A stretch of 17,285 nt of DNA from Hyphochytrium catenoides (taxonomy: Eukaryota > Sar > Hyphochytriomycetes > Hyphochytriales > Hyphochytriaceae): positions 487 through 17,771 of the forward strand of contig FLMG01000357.1 of the NCBI GenBank assembly GCA_900088475.1, given 5' to 3'. Below the pieces are notes generated by a model. That model ran no database searches. It saw nothing but the letters and a program-made list of their open reading frames with translations, and was not told where the DNA came from. A program made the position numbers and the translations under genes. This document shows positions 1-7,975 of this stretch, piece by piece (the first letter of the stretch is position 1; the number at the start of each line of letters is the position of its first letter).

Positions 1-23
1 GAGAGAGAGAGAGAGAGAGAGAG
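1..23. repeat. (GA)n microsatellite at the window edge
   Basis: The window opens inside a GA dinucleotide run, so its true length is unknown. It is one of several GA/CT tracts in the window. Confidence 0.9.
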
Positions 24-864
24 TAAGGAACCGAGATATGTCTATAAAAAGTTAAAAATCCCACAGTCAATACTTCTTCACTTGAAAATGACAGCAAATG
101 AAACTTTAAAATACATTATAACTTTCAACTTTAAAATACATTATAACTTTCTGCACAGGAATATTCCGGCTCAGGAACATTGAGGATGCAAATTTTATTG
201 ACATGACATACAATTAGCGGAGATCAATCTTTGAATGATTCAGTGTAGGTTGTAGTAGCAAATAGGCATTTGGTAACAATAATCAAATATAAAACGTCAG
301 CAAGTCCGATATGTGACTCCTGGTATAAAAGACGGGCTTGCCCTCATCCTGTGTCGCTCAAATCCTGGCCGTAAATCCTTTTCTCCCTCTCAGATCTTCC
401 GCCTCCTTTTTCGAAGCTTTGTCCCCAATCTCGCAATTTGTTTCCTCTCTCTCTCTCTCTTTCTCTGTCTCGCTCTCCTTCCGTCTCTGTGTCTATTTCT
501 GTTTGCTATTATCTTATCACTTTTCTATCTCTACCTCGCTTTTCTACACATCTTTACCCTTTCTCTGTCTCTCTCTTTTGTACTCTTGTCGTCCTGCTTG
601 TTTCTATAGGGAAAGACGGCGTGGCGTGAAAAGAGTTTCCGTCTCTGTCTCGGCCAACTTGAAAATCTCTGTGACGGCGGGCATTGGGTTGAGCGGCGCA
701 AACGGCGACAGCCTACGGGCAAATAGACAGAAGAATAGAAAGAGAGAGAGAGCTTCATCTTCTCTCCTGCAGCTGCATCACTTGAGAGCGTTTAGCGAGA
801 GAGAAGAGACCACCTTCTATCTCTCTGCTTTTTGAAGCTCGATTGAAGACTCAGACCAAAACCT
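24..864 (+). other. Upstream region and probable 5' UTR of the Alba gene
   Basis: Positions 24-312 are AT-rich and hold no gene that I can support. From about 365 the sequence becomes strongly pyrimidine-rich on the plus strand (430-600), and then turns mixed (600-864). A CTATAG at 603-608 could be a 3' splice site closing a first leader intron; a possible GT donor for it lies at about 371. The segment of roughly 609-864 would then be a non-coding exon ending at a good donor, GTAAGT at 865-870. Open frames here are low-complexity Ser/Leu translations of CT repeats and are not taken as genes. The transcription start cannot be placed from sequence. Confidence 0.4.
102..151. repeat. Perfect 25-bp tandem duplication
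   Basis: Two identical 25-bp units lie head to tail, at 102-126 and 127-151. Each begins AACTTTAAAATAC and ends with TAACTTTC. The duplication sits in the AT-rich leader of the window, away from any recognised gene. Confidence 0.9.
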
Positions 865-1245
865 GTAAGTAACATCGTTATTGAGCTCCTTCTTTGTCGG
901 TCGCCGATATCTCTCTTTCTTTTCTTGGACTTCGAGCGTTGCAGTGCGTTAGAACGCATTATCATCTTGTCCGTTGTCTCTGCATTGGCGAATGTCAGGC
1001 TTGCCATTCTCTTGCTATCTATCTCTCTTTTTCTGTCTCTCTCTGACTTTTTTCTCTTCTCTGCAATATATCTACTGTCAGTCTCTCTCTGTCGACTTTT
1101 ACTACGACTGTGTCTTTCTCTCTCTCTTGCGCGCGTTTGCCTTCTCCCTTTCTTTGAGCGTGGTCCTAGCTGCTGCTGTCCTCGATGAGAGGCTGTGCTT
1201 ATGGAGGTCTAGCTCGACGTCTTCTCTTCCTCCACCCAAATCGTC

Positions 1246-1308
<63 letters not shown>

Positions 1309-1541
1309 TTTTCATTCTTTCTCTCTCTCTGTCTCTCTGTCTCTCTCTCTCTCTCTCTCTTCCTATCTTTTTGCGCTTTTCTTATATTTCCAGTCTAACC
1401 TACAAGGTCCATTGTCTTCCGCCTTCATTATTCTCACTTTTTGTTCTCCGCTGCTCACTTGGTCTCTCTCTCTCTCTCTCTCTGTCTCCCTCTCTCTCTT
1501 TTTCTTTCTTTTTCTCTCCTTTACATCTACTTTTGTCATAG
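865..1541 (+). other. Probable 5'-UTR intron of the Alba gene (CT-rich)
   Basis: The segment runs from a consensus donor (GTAAGT at 865-870) to CATAG at 1537-1541, four bases before the start ATG at 1546. It is overwhelmingly C/T on the plus strand and includes a long pure CT run at about 1253-1301, with further runs at 1321-1360 and 1464-1500. The coding introns downstream share this pyrimidine bias. It is inferred from splice signals and composition only; transcript data would be needed to confirm it. Confidence 0.45.
1253..1301. repeat. (CT)n microsatellite inside the leader intron
   Basis: An almost pure CT run of about 50 bases. It produces long artefactual Ser/Leu reading frames on the plus strand. 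Confidence 0.9.
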
Positions 1542-1545
1542 GAAA

Positions 1546-3311
1546 ATGGACAAGTATCGCCGCGTGGAGAAGGAGAAGGAGGAGGAGCTCCCCATCGGAG
1601 AGTCCGAAGTCCGGATCACTCAGCAAGGAAAAGTCCGGAACTATATTACTTACGCCACAGCTCTCTTCCAGGTATGAGAGGGGAAGGGCAATAGAGAGAA
1701 AGAGAGAGAGAGAGATTGTTAGAGAGACAGGTTGGGATGTAAGGAGGAGAGAGGCAAAGACAGAGAAGAGAAATAAAAAAAGAGAGAGAGAGAGAAGTTT
1801 AAGAGATCGACATGCCTACGTATACGTGGATAGGGGCAGGGAAAACGGATATGGTGAGAGAGGGAGAGGGAGAGCAGATATCCAAGGGAGGCGAGGCATA
1901 AAGGGGACGAAAGGGACATAGCAAGAAGAGCAAAGTCAAACCTAATGGGAGGTGCTTAACTCACTTTCTCTCTCTTCTGCTTGGTCTCGGTCTCTGTCTC
2001 AGGAGAAGAACCTGGACGAAGTGACGCTGCGGGCGATGGGGAATGCGATCAGCAAGGCGGTGACAGTAGCGGAGATCATCAAGAGGAGAATTGCCAACCT
2101 CCACCAGGTCCCCAAACTCCTCCTTCTCCACTTCCCTACGATGTCTCTCCTCTCTCATCGTCCTATCTCTATCTGTCTGTCTCTCTCCTTGTTTCCTCTC
2201 TCCGTGTGAGACCTACTTTCTAAAGCTTTATTACTTGCTATCCCTGTCTGCTGTTTTCTCTGTCACTCCCTCTCTTTCTCTCTCTGCATTGGAGCCCTGC
2301 ATCTTAAGGCGTCATTGCCCGCTCCTCGTGCGTTTCTCTCCCACTTCCGCCCAGGTGACGCGCATCAGCTCCGTGGAGATTGTGGATGTTTATGAACCGC
2401 TTGAGGAAGGACTCGACCGGTGAGCCACCTCAGACATCGTATTCCGCTCTGTCTCTCTTTCTCTCTCTCTTTCTGCTTCTCTCTTCTCCTCCCTTCTCTC
2501 ACTTTCTATTTGTCTGTCTGTATCTCTCACCTGCTATAGCTAGTCCATTCTTCTGGCCTCTCTTGTTACTCATCTTCGGGGCTTTTCTCTCCTCTGCTTT
2601 TTGTTTTCACGCTGCACTGAACCTTGTGTCTCTCTCTCTAGAAGTCATTCTTTCTTCTGCTTCTAAGCGGAGCTTCTCTCTCTTTGAAGAGTTATTCCTT
2701 CGATCTTTTGTTTCGTTTTACCTGCAAGTCGTTCTTTCCAGAAATTTTATCCTCTCTACGTCCTCTCCGTTCATGTCTCTTTCTGTCTCTTCCTCCCGCT
2801 AATCTCTTTCTCTTTGCACAGTGTGACCACCACGAAGAAGCTTCCATGCGTTAGCATCTCTCTCTCTCTGTCTCTCCCCGACACCTCTCTCCCCGGGTAC
2901 CAACCTCCTCTCCCTCAGGAGGAAGTAAAGACACAGGAAGAGGTGGCGGCGCTCAGGAGCGAGAGAGGGAGAGGAAGAGGCCGTGGTAGAGGCAGGGGAA
3001 GGGGGAGAAGAGGAAGAGGAAGAAGAGGAGAGGGACCTCGGGGTGCAGAGGGAGAAGGAGAAGGACACGCGTCCCGCCCTGCCACGTCTCCCCATCAGGA
3101 GGGAGAAGGTAGTGAGCAACAGCAAGGTAGCGGAGGAGGAGAAGGAGGAAGAGGAAGCGGCGGGAGAGGAAGAGGAGGACGGCGTTACCGTGGAAGAGGA
3201 CGTGGAAGAGGAAGAGGCGGGAGAGGAAGAGGAAGGGGAAGAGAAGGAGCTGCCCGTGGAGAGGGAGAAAGTGGAGCTGCTACCGGTGGACAAGAGGGAG
3301 GCGAGGCGTGA
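1546..3311 (+). CDS. Alba-domain nucleic-acid-binding protein with Arg/Gly-rich tail (4 exons)
   Basis: The exons are 1546-1671, 2003-2107, 2355-2419 and 2822-3311. All have GT-AG borders and join without a frame break into 261 codons plus TGA. Residues about 17-130 form an Alba domain (the Alba / Rpp20-Rpp25 superfamily). The recognisable stretches are IGESEVRITQQGKVRNYI, then the helix with LRAMGNAISKAVTVAEIIKR, then the beta strand before VYEPLEEGLDR, and finally LPDTSLPGYQPPLP, a signature seen after the core in eukaryotic Alba proteins. Residues 144 to about 250 are RG/RGG repeats, a typical RNA-binding and arginine-methylation region. Family knowledge suggests binding to RNA (RNase P/MRP, mRNA) or DNA, in nucleus or cytoplasm. 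The start is the first ATG after the leader-intron acceptor. The introns are 331, 247 and 402 bases and CT-rich. The family call is firm; the exact function is not. Confidence 0.87.
1672..2002 (+). other. Intron 1 of the Alba gene
   Basis: Donor GTATGAG and acceptor TCTCAG. The first part (about 1680-1900) is purine-rich and the last 50 bases are a strong polypyrimidine tract. It interrupts the Alba domain between TYATALFQ and EKNLDEV in phase 0. Confidence 0.85.
2108..2354 (+). other. Intron 2 of the Alba gene
   Basis: Donor GTCCCC (weak) and acceptor CGCCCAG, phase 0, pyrimidine-rich throughout. The weak donor is chosen because it restores the Alba fold exactly (IANLHQ then VTRISSVEI). Confidence 0.8.
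2420..2821 (+). other. Intron 3 of the Alba gene
   Basis: Donor GTGAGC and acceptor TTTGCACAG. It splits an Arg codon after EEGLD. It is dominated by CT tracts. Confidence 0.85.
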
Positions 3312-3472
3312 AGAGACAGTGAGAGAGAAAAGAGGAGGAGAGTAGAAAGAGAAAGAGGATGGAACGTAGACGAGAGCTAGAGACTGTTTGTGAAAGAGAG
3401 AGAAGAACAACAAAGTGAGTGACAAGAGAAGGCATGGAAGGAGAGACATATTAACACTTTTCTCTCGTCGAC

Positions 3473-3478
3473 AATAAA
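3473..3478 (+). terminator. Possible polyadenylation signal of the Alba gene
   Basis: AATAAA, 162 bases after the Alba stop codon. It is the first canonical hexamer downstream. No cleavage site can be read from sequence. Confidence 0.35.
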
Positions 3479-3758
3479 GATAGCTTTGGCTGAGGAACCG
3501 TAGTATTATCCCGCTGTGTTCGCAACGGAACGACCGAGGAGAGATCGAGGGACAAGGAAGCAAGAGAGAGAGGAAGACAGAAAGAGGGGAGCGACAGAGA
3601 GAGGCAACGGAAAGAAGAAGGATTGGGAGATGGGAGCCGCTTAGCAAAAAACAGAGATAGACGAGTGGTGATCTTGAGGAGAGAAAGGGACGCCCCCAGG
3701 GGATCCAAAAGAGCCAAGATTAACTGCGACGGGAGAGTTGGTGGCCATCGGCCGCATT

Positions 3759-3770
3759 CTCTCTCTCTCT

Positions 3771-3801
<31 letters not shown>

Positions 3802-3817
3802 CCTCTCTCTCTCTCCC
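3759..3817. repeat. (CT)n-rich tract
   Basis: Interrupted CT dinucleotide run of about 59 bases in the intergenic region. Confidence 0.85.
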
Positions 3818-4396
3818 TGGCCGTCCCAACTACTCACGGTGCCTCCACTTCGGGACATACTCTCTTTCCAGAGATATCCCTCTTCCTCTCTCTATTGTTC
3901 ATTTCAAAGTAGCAACTACAGAGGAAAGAGAGAGAGAGAGACCTTGCCTAAAGAATAATCGAGGCGAAAGGAACTAAAGGATGATTCCTCGTCAGAAGCA
4001 GTTCCTTTCGCCATCATCATCATTGGCATCCCACCACCAGGAAGAGGAGGGAAGGGACACAAAGTCTTCTCTCTCTTCGGTGTGAGAAGTTGACCAGCCG
4101 CCCGCAGAGAGGAGGAGAAGGTGCAGCGCCGTGATGGTAGGTACGTAGAACTGTGATGGAAGGAAGAGGAAGAGAGGAGAAGAGAAGGAAGAAGTAGTCG
4201 AAGATGATGATGAGAAGGAACGACACTCAGGAAGCCTTAGGCAAGAGGTGAAGCTCCCTGAGAGTGGCTTGTGATCCTCATCATGGTCCATGGCCGTCGC
4301 CCTAACTGATGTGGTAGATGGTTCCTGACAGCGTGAGCTTGTGGGACCCTCCTGTTGGCCCGCCGCCGTGCGCCTGCTGCTAGTAAGTCCTAGTAC

Positions 4397-4408
4397 GTTA
4401 GGGTTAGG
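4397..4408. repeat. Telomere-like motif GTTAGGGTTAGG
   Basis: Two adjacent TTAGGG-type units. The preceding bases (CTAGTAAGTCCTAGTAC) resemble those around the inverted counterpart at 7126-7145, suggesting a shared repeat or a shared origin. This is short enough for chance to remain possible. Confidence 0.5.
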
Positions 4409-4755
4409 CGCTTTGTCCGGCTGAGAGGGAGTTGAGGTCATCAAAAGTTGACAGAAGAGCATGACCCTCCTCTTCTTCTGAGTACGGCAGCCAAAGGTTA
4501 TTGAGGGCAATGTCCCAGCGTCATCTTCTTACCTCGCTTACTGCTCGATAGTATCCGGTCACGGTGGCCATCTTTGATCTTCAAGACAGGGCAAACCGAG
4601 CCAATGCAGGAAGAATGAGCAAGCCGTGCAATGGTTAGCTCTTGTCCTAGTAGGCGGTGGCCAAGACGATCTTCTTCTTCTTCTTTCCACCTTCTTCTAG
4701 AGGTCGCGTTGGCTGAATGGAGGATGAACGCGCGAGCATGCGGAAGCGACATCAT
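4404..4755 (-). CDS. Possible small two-exon gene, function unknown
   Basis: On the minus strand, an ATG at 4755 opens a frame that runs to 4533, where a good donor (GTAAGA) follows a split codon. An acceptor CCGTACTCAG ending at 4478 rejoins the frame, which then stops at 4404-4406. The intron is 55 bases. The product would be 98 aa: a basic N-terminus with several Ser and Arg, a middle part (LTIARLAHSSCIGSVCPVLK) without low complexity, and an acidic-to-neutral C-terminus ending STFDDLNSLSAGQSA. I recognise no family. The stop codon falls inside the telomere-like motif. The evidence is only the splice signals and the normal-looking composition, so it may be a chance frame or the 3' end of a larger gene whose upstream exons I cannot see. 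Confidence 0.25.
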
Positions 4756-5420
4756 CTCGGACTCATTGTGAGACAGTGATAGGATGTACGCATGCAGACA
4801 GTAAGGCTGCCGCTCGTGTTCCTGCTGCCGGTCCCAAGAACGACAGCCCCATCAGATGAAGGTTCTCTCGGATTTGATGTACAGCCAATATCTTCGGCTC
4901 CCGGGAAGATGAGATCGAATTCTAAGAGCTCTAATGCTAACGAAAGGAAGACAGGAGCAGAGAAGAAGAGGAGAAGAAGAAGGCTTCGTTCACTCTTCAG
5001 CCGTAGAGCAGCTAGATCATAGAGGCCCATCATCATCATGTGATGGATGTCCTTTATTGCCGGAAGAAAGCGCCGCAAACGCCTCGAACTACGAAGGGAT
5101 CATCTGAGGAGCGGCTCAAGCCTGCGATGGAGAAAGAAGAGAAGGAGTGGATGGACATGATATGGATATTATAACATCGCGTTAACGCTTGTTGAGATGG
5201 GAAGGTAACGTGGCCCTTTTAGCTTCAATGGAGCTAAGGCTGCTCTTTCCCTTCTTATCATACGAGGATCTAACATATAAAGGATTATGGCTGAACATCG
5301 ACTCTCTTGTAAAGTTATGAGACTCTTCCGGCAGGCAGGGATTCTTTCAGTGTGAAGGCTTCTTTACCTCCTCTTCTGTTCGCAGTGGACGTAGATCTCA
5401 TGCAGCAGCAGCAGCAGCCT
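4756..5420. other. Intergenic stretch without a supportable gene
   Basis: Frames at 4792-5022 (+) and 4752-5078 (-) are short. They end in Arg-rich or Leu-rich low-complexity stretches produced by an AAG/AGA patch near 4960-4985. A short CAG repeat lies at 5402-5418, just after the stop of the minus-strand gene. Confidence 0.5.
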
Positions 5421-6278
5421 TTAGTACAATCTCTTCCTTAGGCCCATGCCAAACGAACGTGCTATGAGTGTTGATACTAGTGCAGGTCTCTTCTTGCGTT
5501 TGCGGGGTCTTCTACTGGGCGGGTGCTCCTGTTTACGTTCCAGCTTTTCTGCAAATGGACAAACGGCCGCCACCTGAGGTTGGGAGACGGGGGAATGGGG
5601 GTTGAGGATTATGAAGGAAGAGATTTTATCATCGATGCCGTCCTTAAGAAAGTCTGAAGGAAAATCTTTGGTCGCGACCTTCCATTCTCTGCTGTCACCT
5701 CCGCAGTTTGGGCCAGTAAAGAATCTGATAACGTCATCACAATGGACATCTCTGAATCTCCAATGCGCGGAGGAAATGAGGTCATTGAAGTCCGGGGGAT
5801 GCGAAGAATGCGGCCCACACTCGAGGTTGTAGCATATATTTCTGGCATTCGTTAAGCTGACAGTCCCACTTGCTCCGTCGTCCTTATTTCCCCAGCATCG
5901 GCTTTCAGAAAGAGTAAGGGTACCGGTAGGGCCTGCCAGGCGTTGGTCAAACTGATGCGACTGGCAAAGACCGTCAACTCCCCAGGCAGCCTGCGATGGA
6001 AAAACGCTCTCTGGATTCCTGCAAGCAAATATGGACAGGGGCCCTGTGCTTGTGCTTTCTTTGTCTGTTCGGAGTTGAGAGCCAGCTAGTATGTCTAGTA
6101 TTATTGCCCGTAGATCCGCGTTTGAAGTTAGATGTCTTTTGCTATCACCGGCAAAAATGACGGCGCTGGCATCTAGTGGCCGTCCTCTTCCCAGAGCACC
6201 TTCTCCCTCCTCTGAAGCGGCAGCCAGATGCGCTATAAGACAAGCGGCAAGAAGGGAGGTCTTGATGAAGGTCTGCAT
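5421..6278 (-). CDS. Secreted beta/gamma-crystallin-like protein
   Basis: The product is 285 aa in a single exon. The open frame continues upstream to a TTG, but the first ATG (6278) is followed at once by a classical signal peptide (MQTFIKTSLLAACLIAHLAA, then Ser-Glu-Glu), so this start is preferred. The mature part contains two copies of the calcium-binding signature (N/D)(N/D)XX(S/T)S of beta/gamma-crystallins: NDLISS at residues 165-170 and DDKISS at 216-221. The second follows an FFTGPNCGG segment (186-194) of the aromatic-x-x-x-x-x-x-Gly type found in Greek-key motifs. Several Cys residues suggest disulfides. Residues about 250-285 are strongly basic (RRPRKRKKR). Secretion is a firm inference. 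The crystallin-fold call rests on motif spacing only, and the biological role is unknown. No introns are evident. Confidence 0.6.
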   Translation of the reverse strand: MQTFIKTSLLAACLIAHLAAASEEGEGALGRGRPLDASAVIFAGDSKRHLTSNADLRAIILDILAGSQLRTDKESTSTGPLSIFACRNPESVFPSQAAWGVDGLCQSHQFDQRLAGPTGTLTLSESRCWGNKDDGASGTVSLTNARNICYNLECGPHSSHPPDFNDLISSAHWRFRDVHCDDVIRFFTGPNCGGDSREWKVATKDFPSDFLKDGIDDKISSFIILNPHSPVSQPQVAAVCPFAEKLERKQEHPPSRRPRKRKKRPALVSTLIARSFGMGLRKRLY

Positions 6279-6961
6279 GGCCAGATTCGGTGCTGCAATG
6301 ACTGATGTGGGAGTGTGATGAGAAGACAAGGAACCACAAAGTCTGAAGGAGGGTCTTCTACTCCTTGGGTTGCCGGTAGAAGTCCCGTGGTTCTCAGTCC
6401 AGAACGTGGATAAAGCAGTTGTTCGGGATGCCAGTGCCGCACCTAGAACGTTGGATACTGAGCTGACGATGGATGTCTGACCGACGGATAGAACGGCAGA
6501 GGATCTCTCCCTTCCCAAGACCTGGCCTCTCCTCTCAATACTCGTCCTTCTCCTCTTGGCATTAACTCTTCCGCTTGTGATAATTACCTCCTACTACTGG
6601 CCCCCTGCATGCTTCCCAGTGATAAGATGAAGCCTTGAAAACCTCCCACTTCCGGTAACAAATTCTGCTTACGAAGCCTTTCTCTCGAGGTTCGCCAGCA
6701 GCAGCGAGGAGTGGAAGGGAGGTACAGTCCTTACCATGCTCTTGTTGGGCCCGTATGGTGCTAGGGCGAGAGGAAACCATCATCTCTGCCATATAAAGAA
6801 AGAGTACCAGCCGAGGGCCAGGCAGAACATAAGAGGAGTCAGAACGTTCTTCCTTCCAGAAGAACCAAGCCTGACTCTGAACTTCGTGTTCGTCCCGCGT
6901 CCTTGTCTAAGAAGACAGAGTCAGGACGTGCAAGAAGGAAGGAGAGAGTTGGAACCGAAGA
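6279..6961. other. Upstream region of the secreted-protein gene
   Basis: The minus-strand frame stays open without ATG to 6518, so part of this region is probably 5' UTR or promoter of the gene at 5421-6278. Remaining short frames on both strands show no recognisable domain. Confidence 0.4.
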
Positions 6962-6967
6962 GAAGGT

Positions 6968-7008
<41 letters not shown>
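6968..7008. repeat. (CT)n microsatellite
   Basis: Pure CT run of about 41 bases, between the secreted-protein gene's upstream region and the telomere-like patch. Confidence 0.9.
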
Positions 7009-7010
<2 letters not shown>

Positions 7011-7125
7011 GCGCCAATGTAGATAAGTAAGAACTGGCTTGAGCTGTACCCGTGGTTGTTCCTCCTCCTGGGCTGCCCTCACCACCAGGAACTACTACAC
7101 TACTACTCTACTCCTCGTCCTGGAG

Positions 7126-7145
7126 TAACCCTAACCCTAACTCTA
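7126..7145. repeat. Telomere-like motif TAACCCTAACCCTAACTCTA
   Basis: Nearly three CCCTAA units, in opposite orientation to the motif at 4397-4408. It is embedded in TAG/CTA-rich DNA (7088-7240) with several short inverted repeats. It could be an interstitial telomere remnant or part of a dispersed repeat. Confidence 0.55.
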
Positions 7146-7262
7146 GTAGTTAGTAGTAGGTCCTCTCCTCCCGTCCTCTCCTACTTATTGGTAGAACTAG
7201 GAGTGCACTTTGTAGTTCTACTACTTGTAGAGTGATTGTAAGGCAAACTGTACGGACGGTTA

Positions 7263-7697
7263 GAGCATCTCCACCAGCGTGCAGTATGCAGAATAAAATT
7301 GTCGTTACCCTCCCTATACTGTTTCGGCTGCTCCACCAGTGAATTTAAACAGTATCTATTTTACTGCTCGGGACGGTAACGCTCATTTCGAGCAGTATTT
7401 CTTCCAGGATACTGCTCCGCTTGCCATTGAACGGCTCTGGAGCAGTAAAATAGATCTATGGACTTTCCAGTATAAAGCTCGGAGACAACCGCTCGGAGTC
7501 AAGGGGGTGTGGGGGGATGTTGAAATCTGCCAAGTTGTTTAGGGATATAGTTCACTTCATAGGTTTGGCACTGCTGGAGCACGCAGTATTTATAGAGAAG
7601 TTAACGCCCACTCCTTACTGCAGCTAATCAGAATTCTCCATTTTCTCACCGTTTGCGACCCTATATATACTGTTTAGTGCTCGCTGGTGGAGTGCTC
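7263..7697. mobile_element. MITE-like element (435 bp) with terminal inverted repeats
   Basis: The left end GAGCATCTCCACCAGCG (7263-7279) and the right end CGCTGGTGGAGTGCTC (7682-7697) are inverted copies, apart from a one-base gap and one nearby mismatch. Weaker similarity continues inward around CAGTAT/ATACTG. The interior holds a perfect 16-bp inverted pair (7354-7369 and 7440-7455). This encloses a perfect 9-bp pair (7390-7398 and 7409-7417), so the element can fold into a nested hairpin. No coding region is present. A TTA adjoins the left end and T-rich sequence ending in TTA follows the right end, which would suit a 3-bp target duplication only imperfectly. The superfamily is not assigned. 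Confidence 0.6.
7354..7455. repeat. Nested hairpin inside the MITE-like element
   Basis: The outer arms ATCTATTTTACTGCTC (7354-7369) and GAGCAGTAAAATAGAT (7440-7455) are perfectly complementary. The inner arms GAGCAGTAT (7390-7398) and ATACTGCTC (7409-7417) pair as well. Confidence 0.85.
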
Positions 7698-7728
7698 TTT
7701 TTAGGGTCGTTCTGATTTTCTGATTGAC

Positions 7729-7746
7729 TGCCCCAAATTTGGGGCA
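7729..7746. repeat. Perfect 18-bp palindrome TGCCCCAAATTTGGGGCA
   Basis: It is exactly self-complementary. Related TGCCCCAAA-type words recur at about 7789-7805. It lies just outside the left terminal repeat of the large transposon and may belong to another element end. Confidence 0.85.
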
Positions 7747-7829
7747 CTCAAGTTTGGCGCAAAGGCCGTCAGTTACCGGTTCTCCCGCTGCCCCAAAACT
7801 GCCCCGTGCCTCGATTGCCTCTGATGATT

Positions 7830-7855
7830 GAGATAGTGAATCCTGCACCCAAACT
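7830..7855 (+). repeat. Left terminal inverted repeat of the large transposon
   Basis: 26 bases beginning GAGATAGTGAATCC. It matches the reverse complement of 17129-17154 at 23 of 26 positions; all three differences are transitions. The 20-base core GTGAATCCT-R-CACCCAAACT has one difference. Confidence 0.75.
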
Positions 7856-7975
7856 CCGAGGGGGTCACTGATGGTCTATACTGCTCGTTTCTTTGGGTGT
7901 AGGAAGCCTATTACCAACAATCACCCAAATACTTTGGGTGACAGATCCCAGAGCAATCCTACACCCAAAGGTTGC
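7842..7975. repeat. Left subterminal repeat cluster (CCTRCACCCAAA words)
   Basis: Contains TCCTGCACCCAAA (about 7841-7853), TTTGGGTGTAGGA (about 7892-7904), the small palindrome TCACCCAAA-TAC-TTTGGGTGA (7921-7941) and ATCCTACACCCAAAGG (about 7957-7972). Alternating direct and inverted words of this kind near transposon ends are usually transposase-binding sites. Confidence 0.75.

Larger units (their letters stand above)
3312..4403. other. 3' flank of the Alba gene, no recognised gene
   Basis: Positions 3312-3640 continue the purine-rich character of the last exon. An AATAAA at 3473-3478 is a possible polyadenylation signal for the Alba transcript. A CT tract lies at about 3759-3817 and a GA tract at 3927-3941. 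Positions 3950-4400 contain purine-rich and trinucleotide-like patches; the open frames there are low-complexity (Ser, Leu or Glu runs) or start without ATG. I support no gene here. Confidence 0.5.

Noticed and set aside
974-1921. A 315-codon Ser/Leu/Arg frame
   Set aside because: It reads straight through CT tracts and the Alba exon 1 in another frame; an artefact of microsatellites.
2983-3345. A Glu-rich plus-strand frame overlapping the RGG tail
   Set aside because: It is a frame-shifted reading of the same purine repeats. It has no independent exon signals and starts at a non-ATG codon.
2799-3647. A 282-codon minus-strand frame, Ser-rich
   Set aside because: It lies opposite the RGG-encoding exon. 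Its Ser runs are the complement of GGA/AGA repeats, and no domain or start context supports it.
3992-4510. A 172-codon minus-strand frame
   Set aside because: It starts at TTG. Its second half is Ser/Leu low complexity, and a splice that keeps a different frame fits the upstream part better.
5402-5418. CAG repeat as a coding polyglutamine tract
   Set aside because: It lies after the stop codon of the minus-strand gene, and no other frame of any length includes it.
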